Made by a program: the position numbers and the translations under genes. From Phoronis australis (taxonomy: Eukaryota; Phoronida; Phoronidae), in the NCBI GenBank assembly GCA_002633005.1, contig NMRA01000055.1, positions 733,881-797,880 on the forward strand: a stretch of DNA of 64,000 nucleotides, in the 5' to 3' direction. Shown here piece by piece: positions 44,660-57,732 of this stretch. The stretch's first letter is position 1, and every line of letters begins with the position of its first letter. The notes below the pieces were generated by a model. It worked only from the letters and a program-made list of their open reading frames with translations, did no database searches and had not been told where the DNA came from.

Positions 44660-44798
44660 GTTCAGTAACGCTAGGTCCTCGCTAAAAAGCAAGACTTCGC
44701 GAGATTACGTGAGATATTGCCGTGTATTTTGAATAAGAACACGTGACTTTGACTAGGTTTTAGCTAGGTCCTAGCGTAGGTCCTAGCGTCTACTGAAC
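44660..44798. mobile_element. MITE-like element with GTTCAGTA ends
   Basis: The left end GTTCAGTAACGCTAGGTCCT and right end AGGTCCTAGCGTCTACTGAAC are inverted repeats with a 2-bp offset. The block GCAAGACTTCGCGAGAT recurs in a partial copy at 51057-51110 (GGCAAGACTTTGCGAGAT). A weaker relative may lie near 18495. Confidence 0.6.
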
Positions 44799-46428
44799 GC
44801 ACGCCTGATTTAAGTCACTTTCATGAAACAGATTCCAAATTCTATGTCTGCGATCATTTTGGAAATCGAGCGGTGGTGCAGTTGTTGTTTCTATTTATTT
44901 TTACTCTTCGCTTGGCAAATCGTGGGGTTTCAAACCTTGCTTATATTTACTAACGTGTCTGTGTGCACTATGAGAGACCTTGAATGAAATTGATGCGGGT
45001 GGGTGTGTTTTTTTCTTTTAGTCGGGGAGCGCAGGTCTCAAAATTATTCGAGCACAGAACAGAAGCAACTAAGCTTTAGTTGACTAAATAGGGAGCACGA
45101 AAGTGTCCTACGCTTTATCTAAATTGTAATTTCGGTGTGCAAGACGTACTGCATGTGAAATAGTTTGGTTATCCCACAGCATAACCGTAGTAATTGACAG
45201 CATGGTAGTCGCAAAGAATTTGTGAGGAAACTGTGGCACTGCATTGAACTTTTAAATAAAAGCACAAAACCAGTCTACCAACTACTCGAAACTATTGCTA
45301 ACCAGCGACATAATCAAGGTTCATTACGTCGGTGCTACACCAGGAAAATGGCCCAGCACATATTGAACTCAGGTATAGAAAATCAGTTCCCATGAAAAAT
45401 TCGAAAAACTATCAACACAAATAAGATTTCTTCACATTTTGAGATTTATTTTCCGTAGTGTAGATGGAAACCATTAGAACGCCGGCACCAACTTTTACAC
45501 GCTTTATACGATCATTTTTGTCGCCGATTATTATTGACCTAGCGTCGGTAAGGGGAAATTTCTTTGCGAGTCAGCGAATTTTCTTGTTGCACTGAACTCT
45601 TTATATTGACAAGCGCGACCTTTCATTCATAAAGTTACGACGCCAACTCCGTTGACATACTATTTGGGTAAGCCTAAGTACAAAAAAAAAAACACTAACC
45701 GCCGGGGGTGATGCCACCAGCGGCGGGCACGGACTGATTCACTGCGGGTAGCCTATAAGAGACATACCCAATAACAATTTTGTGACATCTAGCGTAAAAC
45801 TCGCTTTAGTAGCGGGTTAAAATTCTGTTCTTGGACGGAGCTTATCCAGATGCCCCAAAATTCTTGACCAGCAGACCATGCCGGCCCGGCTCATGCGTGC
45901 AACGGGTGAGACGGAGGAGCAATCGTCTTCGTTACTTCTCTAGGTCAGAGGTTGGGTTTTCACTGGGGCGAGACCTGGACAAATTAAAAAAGAAAAAATG
46001 CGACCCATATTCATATCAAGAGCTACAATATCCAGTCTGAAAAACGCCCCGTGGTTTCCGGCCGGGATCGTTGTCTATGATTGCCCATTATTCAATCATG
46101 CCGTATTATATCTGACCGAGTCTTCCATGCCCTACTAGAGACTCTCAAATCTAACCGGGCACGTACGTCTAGTGTTAACTGGCACCCCACATTCTGATCT
46201 GAGTAAAAACGATCGAAATGTATACATCCCCCGCCTGACAGTTAAAATGTCTACCCATCTCAATCAGAGGCCGTACGTCTCCACTGACTAATTTCGCTAA
46301 TTGTCTGGCCGGGAGTCATGAGTCCACGGCCGGTCGCCGGGCGTCTGTGCAAAAAAACCAGTGACTAAAACGAACTATCCATGTCAAGGTATGTTCAGCG
46401 AACTTTTGACTGGTTCCGTTTCGACTGC

Positions 46429-46525
46429 TATAAAACCGGGTCTTCATCAGTCACTCAGACGGACCGCGGCAAAGTTGGCCTTACTGTCTGTTCGTTAGTT
46501 GGCGGGTCGGCAGCCTGCCGCGATG
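46429..46525 (+). promoter_or_regulatory. Candidate TATA-type core promoter
   Basis: TATAAAA at 46429-46435 is followed about 28 bp downstream by an initiator-like TCAGACG (A at 46457) and another TCAGTC slightly earlier. The surrounding 150 bp is GC-richer than the region. An ATG at 46523 gives only a 34-codon frame, with a possible donor (GAGAGG/GTACAG) just after it. It could be the first exon of the downstream plus-strand adaptor gene or an unrelated transcript. No full-length gene is attached, so this is tentative. Confidence 0.35.
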
Positions 46526-48015
46526 AGAGGGTACAGGCTGATTAGAACCGAGTGGTTTCAAGAACGAAGAGTCGTGAGTCGAATGGGAAGACCGATTTGC
46601 GTTGCAATCTCCAGGTTTTTATTACAGTAAATGAAGTTTTCAGTTACATCAGTGTCCCTCAGAGGAGAGCATGGGCGCCTTTTCACTGGCCTAAAGCGGC
46701 CTAAAAGCCGATGTCGCTGACAGTGTGTCACTAGTCACCGTACTGAATCCGACTGTCAATGGGTCAACCAACCGTAACTAAACCTGGCTGGTCAATTCAG
46801 ACGATCACAGGTCTAAGAGTATCATTTTTAAAAGTTAAAACAGAACACAGTCGCATTTAATTTTTTTTAACTCTTGTGTATTTATTCACCACCTGAGTCG
46901 GTGTGTCGTGTTACTGCGACGCAATGTCAGTCCTGGGAATTTCACAGGGGGCGCCTAAGTTCGAGGCACAAACTGTGACGTCACTTACCAGGAAGTTGAA
47001 CAAGGAAGCAGGATGTTCAGAGCGACCTGTTGTTTGTAAGTTTTTAAAAGTTTCTTTGCTTAAGATTGAGACATCGGATGGGCACGTGTTTAATTCATGG
47101 AGTTTAAATTGATAAAAAATTAACTAAAAGCCATCTATGATAGAGTTTTTGGCAGCCTAAAAGATGTCGGTGAGTTGTGCATGCTTGCCGAACTTAGCAT
47201 GTGTTTCAGTTTCTCGGACACAGTTGGATCAAAAACACGAATAACAACCTTTTGGCTTCAGAAACGAAACGTAATACTAGACCACTCGTGCCGGGGTGTT
47301 TGAGCATGAATTGATAATTTAACTTTCAGTTTTTATTTTGTCTTCTGATTGAATGCTGATTTAGTCTGTGACTCTCATCTGTAAGTCTTCAGCCGTGAAC
47401 TGGTAAGTTACCATCATCTGATCAATTTCATTTCAGTCAGGTGTTCGATAAAAATGCAGTGACCCAATCCTGTACTACTACCACTGCTACAAAGCTATAT
47501 ATGTGGAGTGTAGGAACAGGTTGTTGTATCTTGATTACTTTTAGTGTATTTGATTTTCTGTTTTTTGTTTTGTTCACTGAGTTTTCAGTGTAGACACTGC
47601 CACCATGCATCTGAACTGGGCAAGCAGTTTGCTCAGACGGTGGCCATCTTATAGGACTGTCAGATGACAGATTTTTTGGCAAATTATGCTTCACACTGGC
47701 TAAATGATCAAAGTCAAATTACTGTATTTACCTTTGAGCATGTACGGCCAACTTTGGAGCTCTTTAATGTCTGTAGATCCTTCCATTAGTTGTACAAAAA
47801 CTTTGGTTAAAATAAGATTTCCATGTAATACGTCTTGGCCATTACTCTTGATCAAATTTAAAGAAACTTTTAATGTAGTAAAATTATAATAAAATGGGCC
47901 TAAAGAAGAACCATTTCAAGTCTACTTCAGTTAATAGTAGGTATTTCCCCATCCAAACATGGTGGCAAAATGTCACAGAAATTGACTAACTGTTACACAA
48001 AGTTATAAAGTTGCA

Positions 48016-48315
48016 TGTATGGGCGGATCCAGGATTTTGAGTTGGGGGGGGGGGGGGCNNNNNNNNNNNNNNNNNNNNNNNNNNNNNNNNNNNNNNNNNN
48101 NNNNNNNNNNNNNNNNNNNNNNNNNNNNNNNNNNNNNNNNNNNNNNNNNNNNNNNNNNNNNNNNNNNNNNNNNNNNNNNNNNNNNNNNNNNNNNAAAGTA
48201 TTAGCCAAGACTTTGCCTGTCAGACATTGGCACTCCCGAACTGCCCAATGGAATCTTGGAGAACTTTAAGAGGGGCCATAGCCCCCTTGGCCCCCTCTAA
48301 ATCCGCCAATGGCAT
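48016..48315. mobile_element. Repeat with GGCGGATCC ends interrupted by an assembly gap
   Basis: The left end GGCGGATCCAGGATTTTGAG runs into a long G run. The right end GGCCCCCTCTAAATCCGCC mirrors it, so the ends are inverted repeats flanking 136 unresolved bases at 48059-48194. The poly-G run at the gap edge probably stopped the assembly. Related GGCGGATC ends with G-rich cores are common in animal DNA transposons (general knowledge). Open frames running through the N block are meaningless. Confidence 0.6.
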
Positions 48316-50004
48316 GTATACGTGTTTGGAGCTAAAATAGTTGTGAAATGGGAATGTGAAATGGGAATGCCCAGAGACACTGGCACATGTTTTGAAGCCT
48401 TGCTCGTATAAAGTGGTGGTAGGTATTAAGTAAAGCCTAGTCATTTAAAGTAAATTTTTTTAATTTCGGGATGGGTGCACTCAGAAAAGTACCAGTAATC
48501 ACAAACCGAAATTGATTTCAAGCAAGAGCAGTGTTCTCTGATCCCATGAAAATTTTCTTTATCTTTATTTTGATAGAGAAATTTGACAAAATAGAATTTC
48601 ACTCGTTGGCCATATTGTGCGCTAAATAAGTCAAGATTTACCGTAACGGCTGCCATCCCTGCCAGGCTTTACTTAGTTGTTGTGATGTTGTTTATCCTTT
48701 ATGTTGATAATCATGTTAATGATTATGTTAATGTGTATGTTAATGTTAATTCCAATGTACAATTTACTGTTGCAAAAATTCCTGTATCCAGCCATGCAAT
48801 TATAACAACACAAGTTTTCCATGCAACAAAATACTTAAAGGTTCTGTTATCATTGTCGTGGTGTATTTGTGTAATCAATCATAGGTTTGACAGATGAGAG
48901 CTGGCTGATTAATTGGCATATTTTGTTTTGTGAAACTGGTCGAGCAATCATACAAAGACAATCTTCCCTGGCATGCCCCTCTGACTGATTAGTTAAGGTT
49001 GTGTTATGTACTTATTATAAAAGATTGTCAAACATCTATCGTAACCACTTCAGTGTTACAGAATACAAATTCAAAACCATTTGTGTGCACTCTTACTGTT
49101 AAGAACTCAAAAATAATACTCGATAAATAACATTCAAAAAGGTCCAAAAAGAGCATGGGTCTGAAGTTCACCAAAAATGACAAATTACACTGTATAACCT
49201 ACCGTATATGTCGATAGGTTTGTGTCTTTGTGCATGTGTTGTAGTCACATGAAATTTGCCATGTCGTCTTGAGCTTTGACTTGAAAGGCAATGAGCTGCT
49301 CTTGTATTGGCAAGAGCATGTAAAAAGCCTACGACATGTGGATTTAAGCGGGCAAAAATGATCTTGGTTAGTTTTTGTCTTTTTTTTCATATGCATCTTG
49401 ATATTGAGAGTTAATTGTTTTCATAGATGAAACTATTTTTTTTCTCTTCTCAAATTGCCCCAGCACAATCAGCAACCACTCAGACTGCTATTACTACTCA
49501 TTCCAGGTCTGGTAACTGGTGTGGACAGCACTCTATGACTTGTGTGCAAATTTATCTATCTTGTTCATCCTGGGCTGAACAAAAGGATCAGCTTACCCTT
49601 CTAACCTTTGACCTGATAGTTCCTGGCAGTATGAAACATAATTGCCACATGCAGCTCTTAGTGAAGCAGAGGATAGACAATCTTCCTTCTCGGGTTCAGC
49701 ATGTTGAGTGTTCTCAACATTCCTTTCTCATTAACACGGTTCTATTAAGCGAGCTGCAGTTCCTTTCTCACAAACTGCCACTACCCAATACAATGCTGCC
49801 CAGCTAGCACAGGAGTGTAGTGTAATTAGTACAGTTCAGTAGCTACCCTTCATTATCCCAAACTTGATTGAAAACATGACAGTACTTCCTGGTGCACAGC
49901 TTGATATACACTTGCTCTTACTCTCTGCATGGATGGTCTGGTGTGGAGTTGCAAAGCTATTTGCCAGTAGACATTACAAACAAACAAGATGAGGTAGTTG
50001 CTAT
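48316..50004. other. Intergenic, no gene recognised
   Basis: There is a short GTTAAT-rich simple repeat near 48700-48755. A 126-codon frame at 49427-49807 starts with a hydrophobic stretch but has no recognisable domain and no support. Nothing else is visible. Confidence 0.45.
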
Positions 50005-50009
50005 ACAGG

Positions 50010-50465
50010 CCTTTTCATACTGACTTAACTTTGGTGTGAGCTCCGGAGCGTTGACGTAAACTGCAAAGTTAACTGAACTGTTCATACCGGCTTCGGTGTT
50101 AACAGACTTCGAAGTAAACGGTAGGTGACACTGTTGTCATCGAGGTCATTGCAGGTAGCACTGCAAGCTAAGATTTTTTTTAATGTGGCAATTTGGTAAC
50201 ATTGACATGTAATAATTGACGTAAAACTTATTTTTAATTCGATTGGTGATTGTTAGAGCAAAATACATGCAGCTATTAGTGACGGCACTACCCTGTACTT
50301 GTTGATGATAACAGTGGCACCTGGCGGTAACATTGATGGGAACAAAGTTGAGCATTCATACTGCACTGCAGCGTCGACGCTCCGCTCTTAAATCCATTTG
50401 TTTACTGCGAAGTTAACTGGCTGTTAACTTTGATCCAGGACCGAAGCTATAAACATTCATACGGA
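50010..50465. mobile_element. Large imperfect inverted repeat
   Basis: The left part contains TTTTCATACTGA, GGAGCGTTGACG, GCAAAGTTAACTG and ACCGGCTTCGG. The right part contains, in inverted order, CAGTTAACTTCGC and GTTAACTTTG (mirrored), CGTCGACGCTCC and ATTCATACGG. It is consistent with a foldback element of about 450 bp; TTAACTTTG motifs are frequent throughout. Confidence 0.4.
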
Positions 50466-51056
50466 CCACAACTCCTCCAAAACATTGACTCATGGACCTT
50501 TATATGAAAGGCCCTTATATTTAAGAGCACATGTCTCATTCTCAGGCACTTGGTAAAATAAACGTGATGGAAACGAAATAAACAGTGAAATAAATGGTGA
50601 CAGCAGGTAGAAAGGCATACGTGCGGAGTGTGAATGCAACACAAGGTTAGATGCCCGCAACGGAGCAGAGCTAGTGTGCAGTAAACACCTGTGAGCTGCT
50701 CATTCAGCACAGGTTTCTCATGACTGAGTAAGTGTGGATTTTCTGAATTCCAACGGTCTTATCATGAATTGTCACTTTTTTCCTTCTCAAGTCATGACCC
50801 ACTGCCCTTCTATTCTTCAAATGTTGCTCATTATCTGCAAATCACAAGGAAATAGGAATTACATGGTCAAGTCATAATTGTGTGAATTAAAAATTAAAAA
50901 ACGTTGGTAATACATTCTGGGGTGGGTTATTCATAATCCACAGGGGGTAATAAAACAATTATCTTATCAGCCAGAACCAAACACATTGTTAAGCTCTATT
51001 TAGTCACAGTTCAACTGGAACAGTAGTATGACTAAGACCAGGGTAGATTTCAATAA

Positions 51057-51185
51057 AGCTAGGACCTCGTTCGAAAGGCAAGACTTTGCGAGATGATGCG
51101 AGATATTAGAGAGTGTGAGATAACTTGTTCCTTTAACTTATACTTTTACTTATACTTTTATTTAAAAGTAAAAATATAAGTATCA
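51057..51185. repeat. Partial GTTCAGTA-family MITE next to an AT-rich palindrome
   Basis: CTAGGACCTCGTTCGAAAGG with GCAAGACTTTGCGAGAT matches the element at 44660. About 40 bp further, repeated ACTTATACTTTTA is followed by its inverse TAAAAGTAAAAATATAAGT, forming a small AT hairpin at 51149-51182. Confidence 0.5.
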
Positions 51186-51929
51186 GTCATAGTCATCTTC
51201 AAAATTTGTATGAGATTCTCACATTTCCTTCTGAATGACCTTGACCTCCATGCTTCCTCTTGAGCAGATGGAAAATGAATGATTAACAATTCTGCAATGA
51301 AGAAAGGAGACATCTGGAGTTCATTTCATGGAAATGACTCAAGACTCAAACAAAATTTGGTCTTGCACGCTCACTTGGCAAGTGGTGAATAAACTGGTTA
51401 ATCATGTAATCATCTGTGTGTACTGTAGACTTAAGTAATAAAAAATTATCTCAGTAACAATTACAACTATATTCTCAGATACCTGGCACTTTTGTTCAAA
51501 TCAGAATTAATTATTTATGCGTGAGGCTCGAGACCAAAATTCTGACTTAAGCATTTTTAATGCTATAATATACCTGTGGATTTACTGGCCATACCACTAA
51601 GACGAAAATTTCCGCTGGCAACAACCAGAAACGTCTTGTTGACAGTGTAGTTTTAGTGGACCATAACATCATATTGTTGTGATGGACTGTCCGGTGTTGG
51701 CAGGCATGCAACTCTGGGCGGTCAGAAAACTGCAAGACCTTCTGCCCAGGCACTGTTTGTTGTACTTTAATCTGTCATTGAGGATATGAGTTGCCTGAAG
51801 AATTAAGACAATATTTAATTTCACTTTCCATCCAGTGTGTCCAGCATATATTCCCTGAAGCCCCTAGTTCCCTTCAGAGTCAAAATAGCATTATGAGTAA
51901 CGGGAAAATAGGGGAACATAACTGTACTA

Positions 51930-52110
51930 CGGTAAAGTCGCGTGATTTTGGGACGGCCCGCCATTTTCGACCAAGAATAAATATTTCCGAAATTAGTTTT
52001 TCATAGTCCACGAAATTCGTACAAGGTCCAAAAACTGTTTTTTAATGATCTTCGAACTTCGGACAATGTCATAAACGTCGGATTTTTGCCCCGCGACTTT
52101 CGGACAAGGA
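51930..52110 (+). repeat. Dispersed repeat, inverted relative to 56060-56226
   Basis: It begins TACGGTAAAGTCGCGTGATT, with TCCACGAAATTCG and TTCGGACA further in. The reverse complement of 56060-56226 begins TACGGTAAAGTGGCGTGATT and contains ATTTCG and TTCGGACA-type blocks. The two copies are 4 kb apart in opposite orientation. Confidence 0.5.
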
Positions 52111-55100
52111 AAATTTTAGAAACGCTAATTTGGGATCGACGCAACTCCCGTGTCACTAAAGCGTTCAACGGATGATTACTACTCTATAAGGCTTGAATCT
52201 GAGAATTGGTGTAACGGGCTTTGTAATTTTTACCTTGTCTTGACGATGTCATGACCGTTACTCGATTGTCTTGCGTTTAGCTTGTGTTTGGCGCTTTAGC
52301 TATGGAAAGAGTCACCGAGTCCCGCATGACGAAAATTTCTGATGAAAATACAAATGGGAAATACACCGAAGGCTGCAGTTTTTCGTTGTAGCGTAACATG
52401 TGCTCTGGTTTAATTAGACCGTGTTGTTCGACTTCGGACTGTGACATTGAACTTGCACGCCTGACATCAACTTGCGTGTTTACGAAACGTTTTTATTTTT
52501 AAAACGTCCTGGCCTTTGCAAATGCCCTTGTTAGTGGCTAAAATCTCCGGCGACGTGTCCCGATTTTATTCTGGACGTGATGAGAAATATTTTTTGTTTA
52601 GGCCCCCATTCACAATAGGCCACAGCTAAGTCTGTCCGTAGGATATCGCGCGTTCAAAGTAGTGTAGATAGTGAACAGCAGCAGCTGAATGAGACGGAGC
52701 CAAAGTAAAGCTGGTTAAAAATCAAACATAGTGCAAGGCCCAGCACTTACAGAGACATTGCATCCCTGTCCTATGTTGTGTAAGCGCCGGTGTGCTATAA
52801 CACATATCAAAAACTAATGTACATCCACGTAACCACGTTTCATTACCCTTACAAATTGTCTGTTGCTCTCTGATAAGCATCGCAGATGCAAGAATCTCGC
52901 TAAAGAAGATAGTGTGATCGTGTGCTTCGTTTGCAATGCCTCACCAAACGTCTCGACGTCTTCAGTCTAGCGTGTTCGTGAGATTCTCACCCTTGCGCCC
53001 CTGGTCGCAGACTAGGGTAGAGTTCAGTAGCTGTCTTGGGAAATACAAAAATCTAGCCAAAATCACGCTTTCAATTCAAAAACACAATACATCAGGTAAT
53101 TTCATGAATTCTTGCTTTTTAGCGAAGTTCTAGCGTTACGAGCTTTACCCCAGATGTAAACCTAAAAAAGATTTAACTTGCGGCGACCCAATTTTGCTTG
53201 CTCATCCACTGGTCTGTGTACTTGTGGTCTTGTTAATTCACACCCTGTACCGTCTGAGGTACAACACCCTGAACTCCATGGTGTCCCGAGATTAAGATGA
53301 ATCCCGACAAGGACACCGGGACCCTGTGGCACTCTCTGTCTGCGGCGGCTAAGAAAATCCTCCACCAATCATTTCGAAAAATGACAAGTCAGTTGAATCA
53401 GATTTGGTAGTCGTTGCTTCTTGTGGTCCTAGGGGTAGGCTAACAAGAATACAGGACCTGGAGTCCGATGCAACGGGCTTGGAACCTGATAAGTGTTTCC
53501 GACCCGGAGTTCGATATCTACTTTCCACAGGACCTTGCCTTCTTGTCCATGTTACCGCCTTCAGTTGATAGTTTTGAGACAAAAAAGAAACGTGATCTTA
53601 AACTACAGACCATGTTTTTTGTATTACTTAATATAGTTTTAGAGGCATTTCAGCTGTAAGTGTGTTTAATTGTGTTGACTGTTACATTGCTAATTATTAT
53701 TGTTCTATTTTTACCCGAGGTGATGCCTTACTTGCAGCAAGGGTAAATAATTTTGGGAAGTATTACCAGCGATTTCCGTATATAAGTTGGGGAAACCAAA
53801 CGTCTTATGTAAAAATACACCAGGGCCTATACTCAGCAATGCCGAATACACGAACACAGTATAAATACTGTAGCTCACCCTAATTATATCCTAGTGGGAA
53901 TAGCATTATTTTTAGATTTCAAGCATGCATTTTTATTCTCAGATATGCATCCCAGGTATATTTTAGGGAAAAATTTAAGATACGCAAATTGGCCATATAT
54001 TCTCCTGGACTTATATACGGAAATCTACGGTGGATCTTCTTAAACCTGTCAACCATGAAAATTTCATTGAGACAGTTTTGTTCTACTAACATGTTCAACT
54101 AACATTCCGTTCATGCAAGTCGGTCAGTACGTTCGCATTTAAGGCGTTATTGCAACAGGTAAGTGTTGTTTTGATTTTTGTTTGGTGTTTCCATATTTTA
54201 TTTTGTTATGTATTCCTGTCTTCAGATAGTCACTGTTATTCTTCAACAACATTTCTGTACTTATAATGAGACTTCAGTAAACTCGCGACTGTTCATACTT
54301 TAAATGTTAGCAGAAGTGTGTAATGTCCATCAGCAGAGACCTGTGGGAAGAACTATTTTCCGTAACTGTAGCAAATATATGACGAAATGAAATGAAAACG
54401 GTCGACATAGATGAATTGTAATTGGTTAAATATACATTAAGAAAGAAAATTAAGTATATAAATAGTAGAATGGTACTTGAATTGCCTGGTTTACGTCCTT
54501 CATGAGTTCACCTGTCCCAAATTGAGTGCTTTCGTTTTTCTTTTCAGGTCGTCACTAGTCGATTCTTCTAACAGTCGTGATCTGCCCAGTATCCTATTGT
54601 ATCAACGTGCGCAACAACGGTCTTGGCAGGGGGTTGCACCTAGTAGACTCCCTTAGAATTAGTGGCGCAAAATCGACATTGGTGTGCAACAGGAGGCCGA
54701 GGGGGGGGGGGGGGGCGGCGTAAATTAGTAGTGACTGACGGAGACTGAGCTGCGCGAAATTGGTGACGACCGTTGACGGCGCTAAACTGGTGACGACCAG
54801 AAGAAACGGCCCTGTTATCTTCCACGCAGATTACCAGAAAATGTTAACGATTATCAGTTTCATTTCATCCACAAAAAGATTTCACAAGTCAGAGTTTTCA
54901 CTGTGGTTAAAAACGTAAGCGAACCCAGATGTGTTAGGTCACCTCAGTTGCATGAAGACGCGCCAGTGTATCACTGAGTTAACATCGGGCGTTTCAAAGG
55001 CTGTGGATGAGAAAGGTTTTAATTGTAAAAAAAAAAGGTTGGGTGAATTTGATGTTGGTAGCATTTGAAATTGCATTTGCTTTCTAGACAACGCCCTTAT

Positions 55101-55527
55101 ATATACAATATGTTAGTTAATCGTGTCTTCAGCCGCGCAGCACTGTACTAGTCGACGCATTCCCATCGTTTGCCGCAGTAGGCCTAAACATGTAGAACGA
55201 CAGCGCTTCTTCAACAATTCAGACGACTACCAGGACGACAAATGGGGATCACAAGTCGATGAGAAACTACTCGTTTTATTATCATGATTGTCTTTGTTAT
55301 CTATTTTGGGTAATTGTTCAATCGAAGTTTTCATGTTGAAACTGAGCTTTCAGTTAATATGGAAATAAATGTGTCAAAGTTAACTTGCGTTTCGGTTTGT
55401 AACCAGCAGACAATGCATGGATACGTTTAACAAACATAAATATATGCTATGTTCTTGTCATTGTTCGTCACTTTCTTCATTGAACTCGTTCCCACATCCA
55501 TTACTGTTACGTTTAATGCAAAATTCG
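52111..55527. other. Intergenic, no gene recognised
   Basis: No exon is recognised. A G run of about 17 at 54700 and short A runs are present. The region is moderately rich in CpG around 52.1-53.0 kb and 54.6-54.8 kb, but no core promoter motif was convincing. Confidence 0.45.
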
Positions 55528-55985
55528 TTAAAATTGAGAAAGCGCATGTTTTGATGGTCGGGAACCCTCTTTGTGCGCCGAATACGCAATTCCAGCATTT
55601 TATTGGGAAACCATGCGTTCACAGCGCAAACTCGACATTTTTGTTATTGAGAAAACGCATTTTTACAAAAGAGAATCGGTTGTCTAACGTTTCATGTGCG
55701 TCAACAACGCAAACCAGACCCACTCATTGAAAAGCCCATATTTGTCACCAGGAAGACTCTTCGCAACGCAGCCCGATATTTCAAGTGGGATAGCGCAGTT
55801 TTGAAAAGATTCCGTCACTTGCGGAGAACGGTTTTTGAGCATCGGCAATGCAAGCCGAATATTTCATATTGAGAAAGCACATCTTTGAAAAGAAGAACCA
55901 ACACTTGTTGGGAACGGTCTTTGTGCGTCGACGACGCACATTTCTTATTGGGAAAGCCAGATTTTCAAAAATTAATCGCTCAGAC
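55528..55985. repeat. Decayed tandem array, about 80-bp period
   Basis: Roughly six or seven degraded units begin with ATTG(A/G)GAAA(A/G)CGCAT-like sequence. They share AAAAGA, GGGAACGGTCTTTGTGCG and a palindromic core TGCGTCGACGACGCA, best preserved near 55923-55937. Unit length varies through indels. Both strands remain fairly open through the array without any domain, which reflects the repeat and not a gene. Confidence 0.7.
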
Positions 55986-56699
55986 CATTTGAGTCTCATT
56001 TACCTGCAATTATACTGCTATCAAATGACCGAGCCAGCATTGTTGATACTACGACCGCTCATCGAAATAATGTACACCCACGAAATTCGGACACTAGCGG
56101 AAACCCAAATTTGGAGGTCCGCCAAATTCGGACACCACAAAATGATATTTCGCGAGATTCGTCCAAGAATGAATTTTTTCTATTGGAATTAATTTTCATT
56201 GTCCGAAAATCACGCCACTTTACCGTAATATAATCATCACGTATGTCAACAAAAGGGACATTTTGACGTCGTGGTGGGACTGGGGACAAAGCTTCAAAAG
56301 GTGGGACAATCCTGCCAAAAGCAGCACAATTGTCAACTTATTTGATATTTCTTCTTAAACATAACTGTTGTGGATCATATCAAACAATCGTCCCACAGAG
56401 TGGCTATGCATTTCTCTTGGTGACACAGTAATCATGTGAGTATGGTGGCTGACCTTAGTGACAAAGCTGTGAAGGTGCTTGACCTGTATTAAGATCAGTT
56501 CATATCAGGATATCGGCTAGCTGTTATTTTAGCACCTCTTTTGTTAGGAGTCCAGTGGGATTTCATTCTGCACACCCTGATGGTAAATTTCAGGCAAGAC
56601 TCCTGCACACACTGAGTCACAATTAGTGATACCAGTAAATCATTGTCAGGTTTGTGCTCAGCTAGAGGTAGACAGTGTACTGCATAAGTACTGCAAACA

Positions 56700-57020
56700 T
56701 TCTCCAGTGTGGGACAGTCTCTAAAATTTGGGACACAGAAATTTTGGGAGAAATTGAATTTTCTTGGTTCTGAAGTTTGAGACATGGTCAGTGTTGGCGT
56801 TCATCACATTTCTAAAATTTTGGACACTCCAGTAAGTCTGAAAATAGACTTGGCAGACCGTAAAGTCATTAAAAATGGCAGACAGCGTAACTTTTTCATG
56901 CGTCCTCATAGTGTGTATTATTGAGGAGAATGAATGACTGTTTGTCATTGATTGTAATTTTTGAAATTTGGGACGACTAATATTGCCTATTTCTAAAATT
57001 TGGTACAAGTTCTGATCTTG
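56700..57020 (+). repeat. Dispersed repeat shared with 25795-26125
   Basis: Colinear blocks TTGAATTTTCTTGGTTCTGA, GAAAATAGACTT, CTCATAGTGTGTA and ATTGCCTATTTCT match the copy in the THOC1 intron. TAAAATTTGGGACA-type text recurs inside, suggesting an internal subrepeat. Confidence 0.65.
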
Positions 57021-57732
57021 AGCAAACTAGTTAATTTTTCACTGCTTCAACTAGAGAATGTTTTAATTACCATAATTGTATTTTGTGTAAATGTTAACTA
57101 CAGTACCGGGTATTTTCTGTTGGCCACAGTTTTATGATGGGCCAGTCATCAGAATACGCAGACTCTATCATGGCTAACCAAGTATGGGTACTATTTGCTT
57201 TGTACACAAATATAGACAATTGTTGACTTTTGAAATAGCCATGCCAGACAGCGAGAAGGTATTTGGTAGACAGGCATTCAGCGCCACCTACAGATCCCAC
57301 GAAATGTGGACGGGAGGTTTAACCTGCTGGTATCAACAGCGTTTCAACGCCTTTCCTTCTATTTTATTGCCAGAAAATTTCCACTGTTGTGCAGTGGAAT
57401 GTACAAATGTCTTGCGAAAAAGGCAGACCTTTTGAAATGTGAATGAATGAGCAAGAACATCATGTTCCATGCATTTCCCACTGCGAAGCAATATCCCCGT
57501 CAAAGCCAGTGGTTGCAGCTGATAAAGCGAGAGAACTTTGATCCCAGCCAATGTCAAAAATAAATTAGTGAACTTTAACTAATCAAACAATGGGAGGGGC
57601 TGACAGTGGTATGTATTCCTCTGGTTTTAAATTAATGAATCGCTATGTAGTATTTGAATTTCTGAGTCCGGTCAATCAGAAGTCATTTTTGTGGTTTCAT
57701 TATTGTAGAGAGCTCCAATATGAAAAGTCCCC

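Noticed and set aside
47993-48269. Open frames across the N block
   Set aside because: They consist mostly of unresolved bases in an assembly gap.
49427-49807. 126-codon open frame with hydrophobic start
   Set aside because: No recognisable domain, and the signal-like start is short and unsupported.
57184-57435. Possible first exon of the adaptor (frame with MPDSEKVFGRQAFS)
   Set aside because: Considered as an upstream coding exon, but no matching phase, donor or family motif was convincing.
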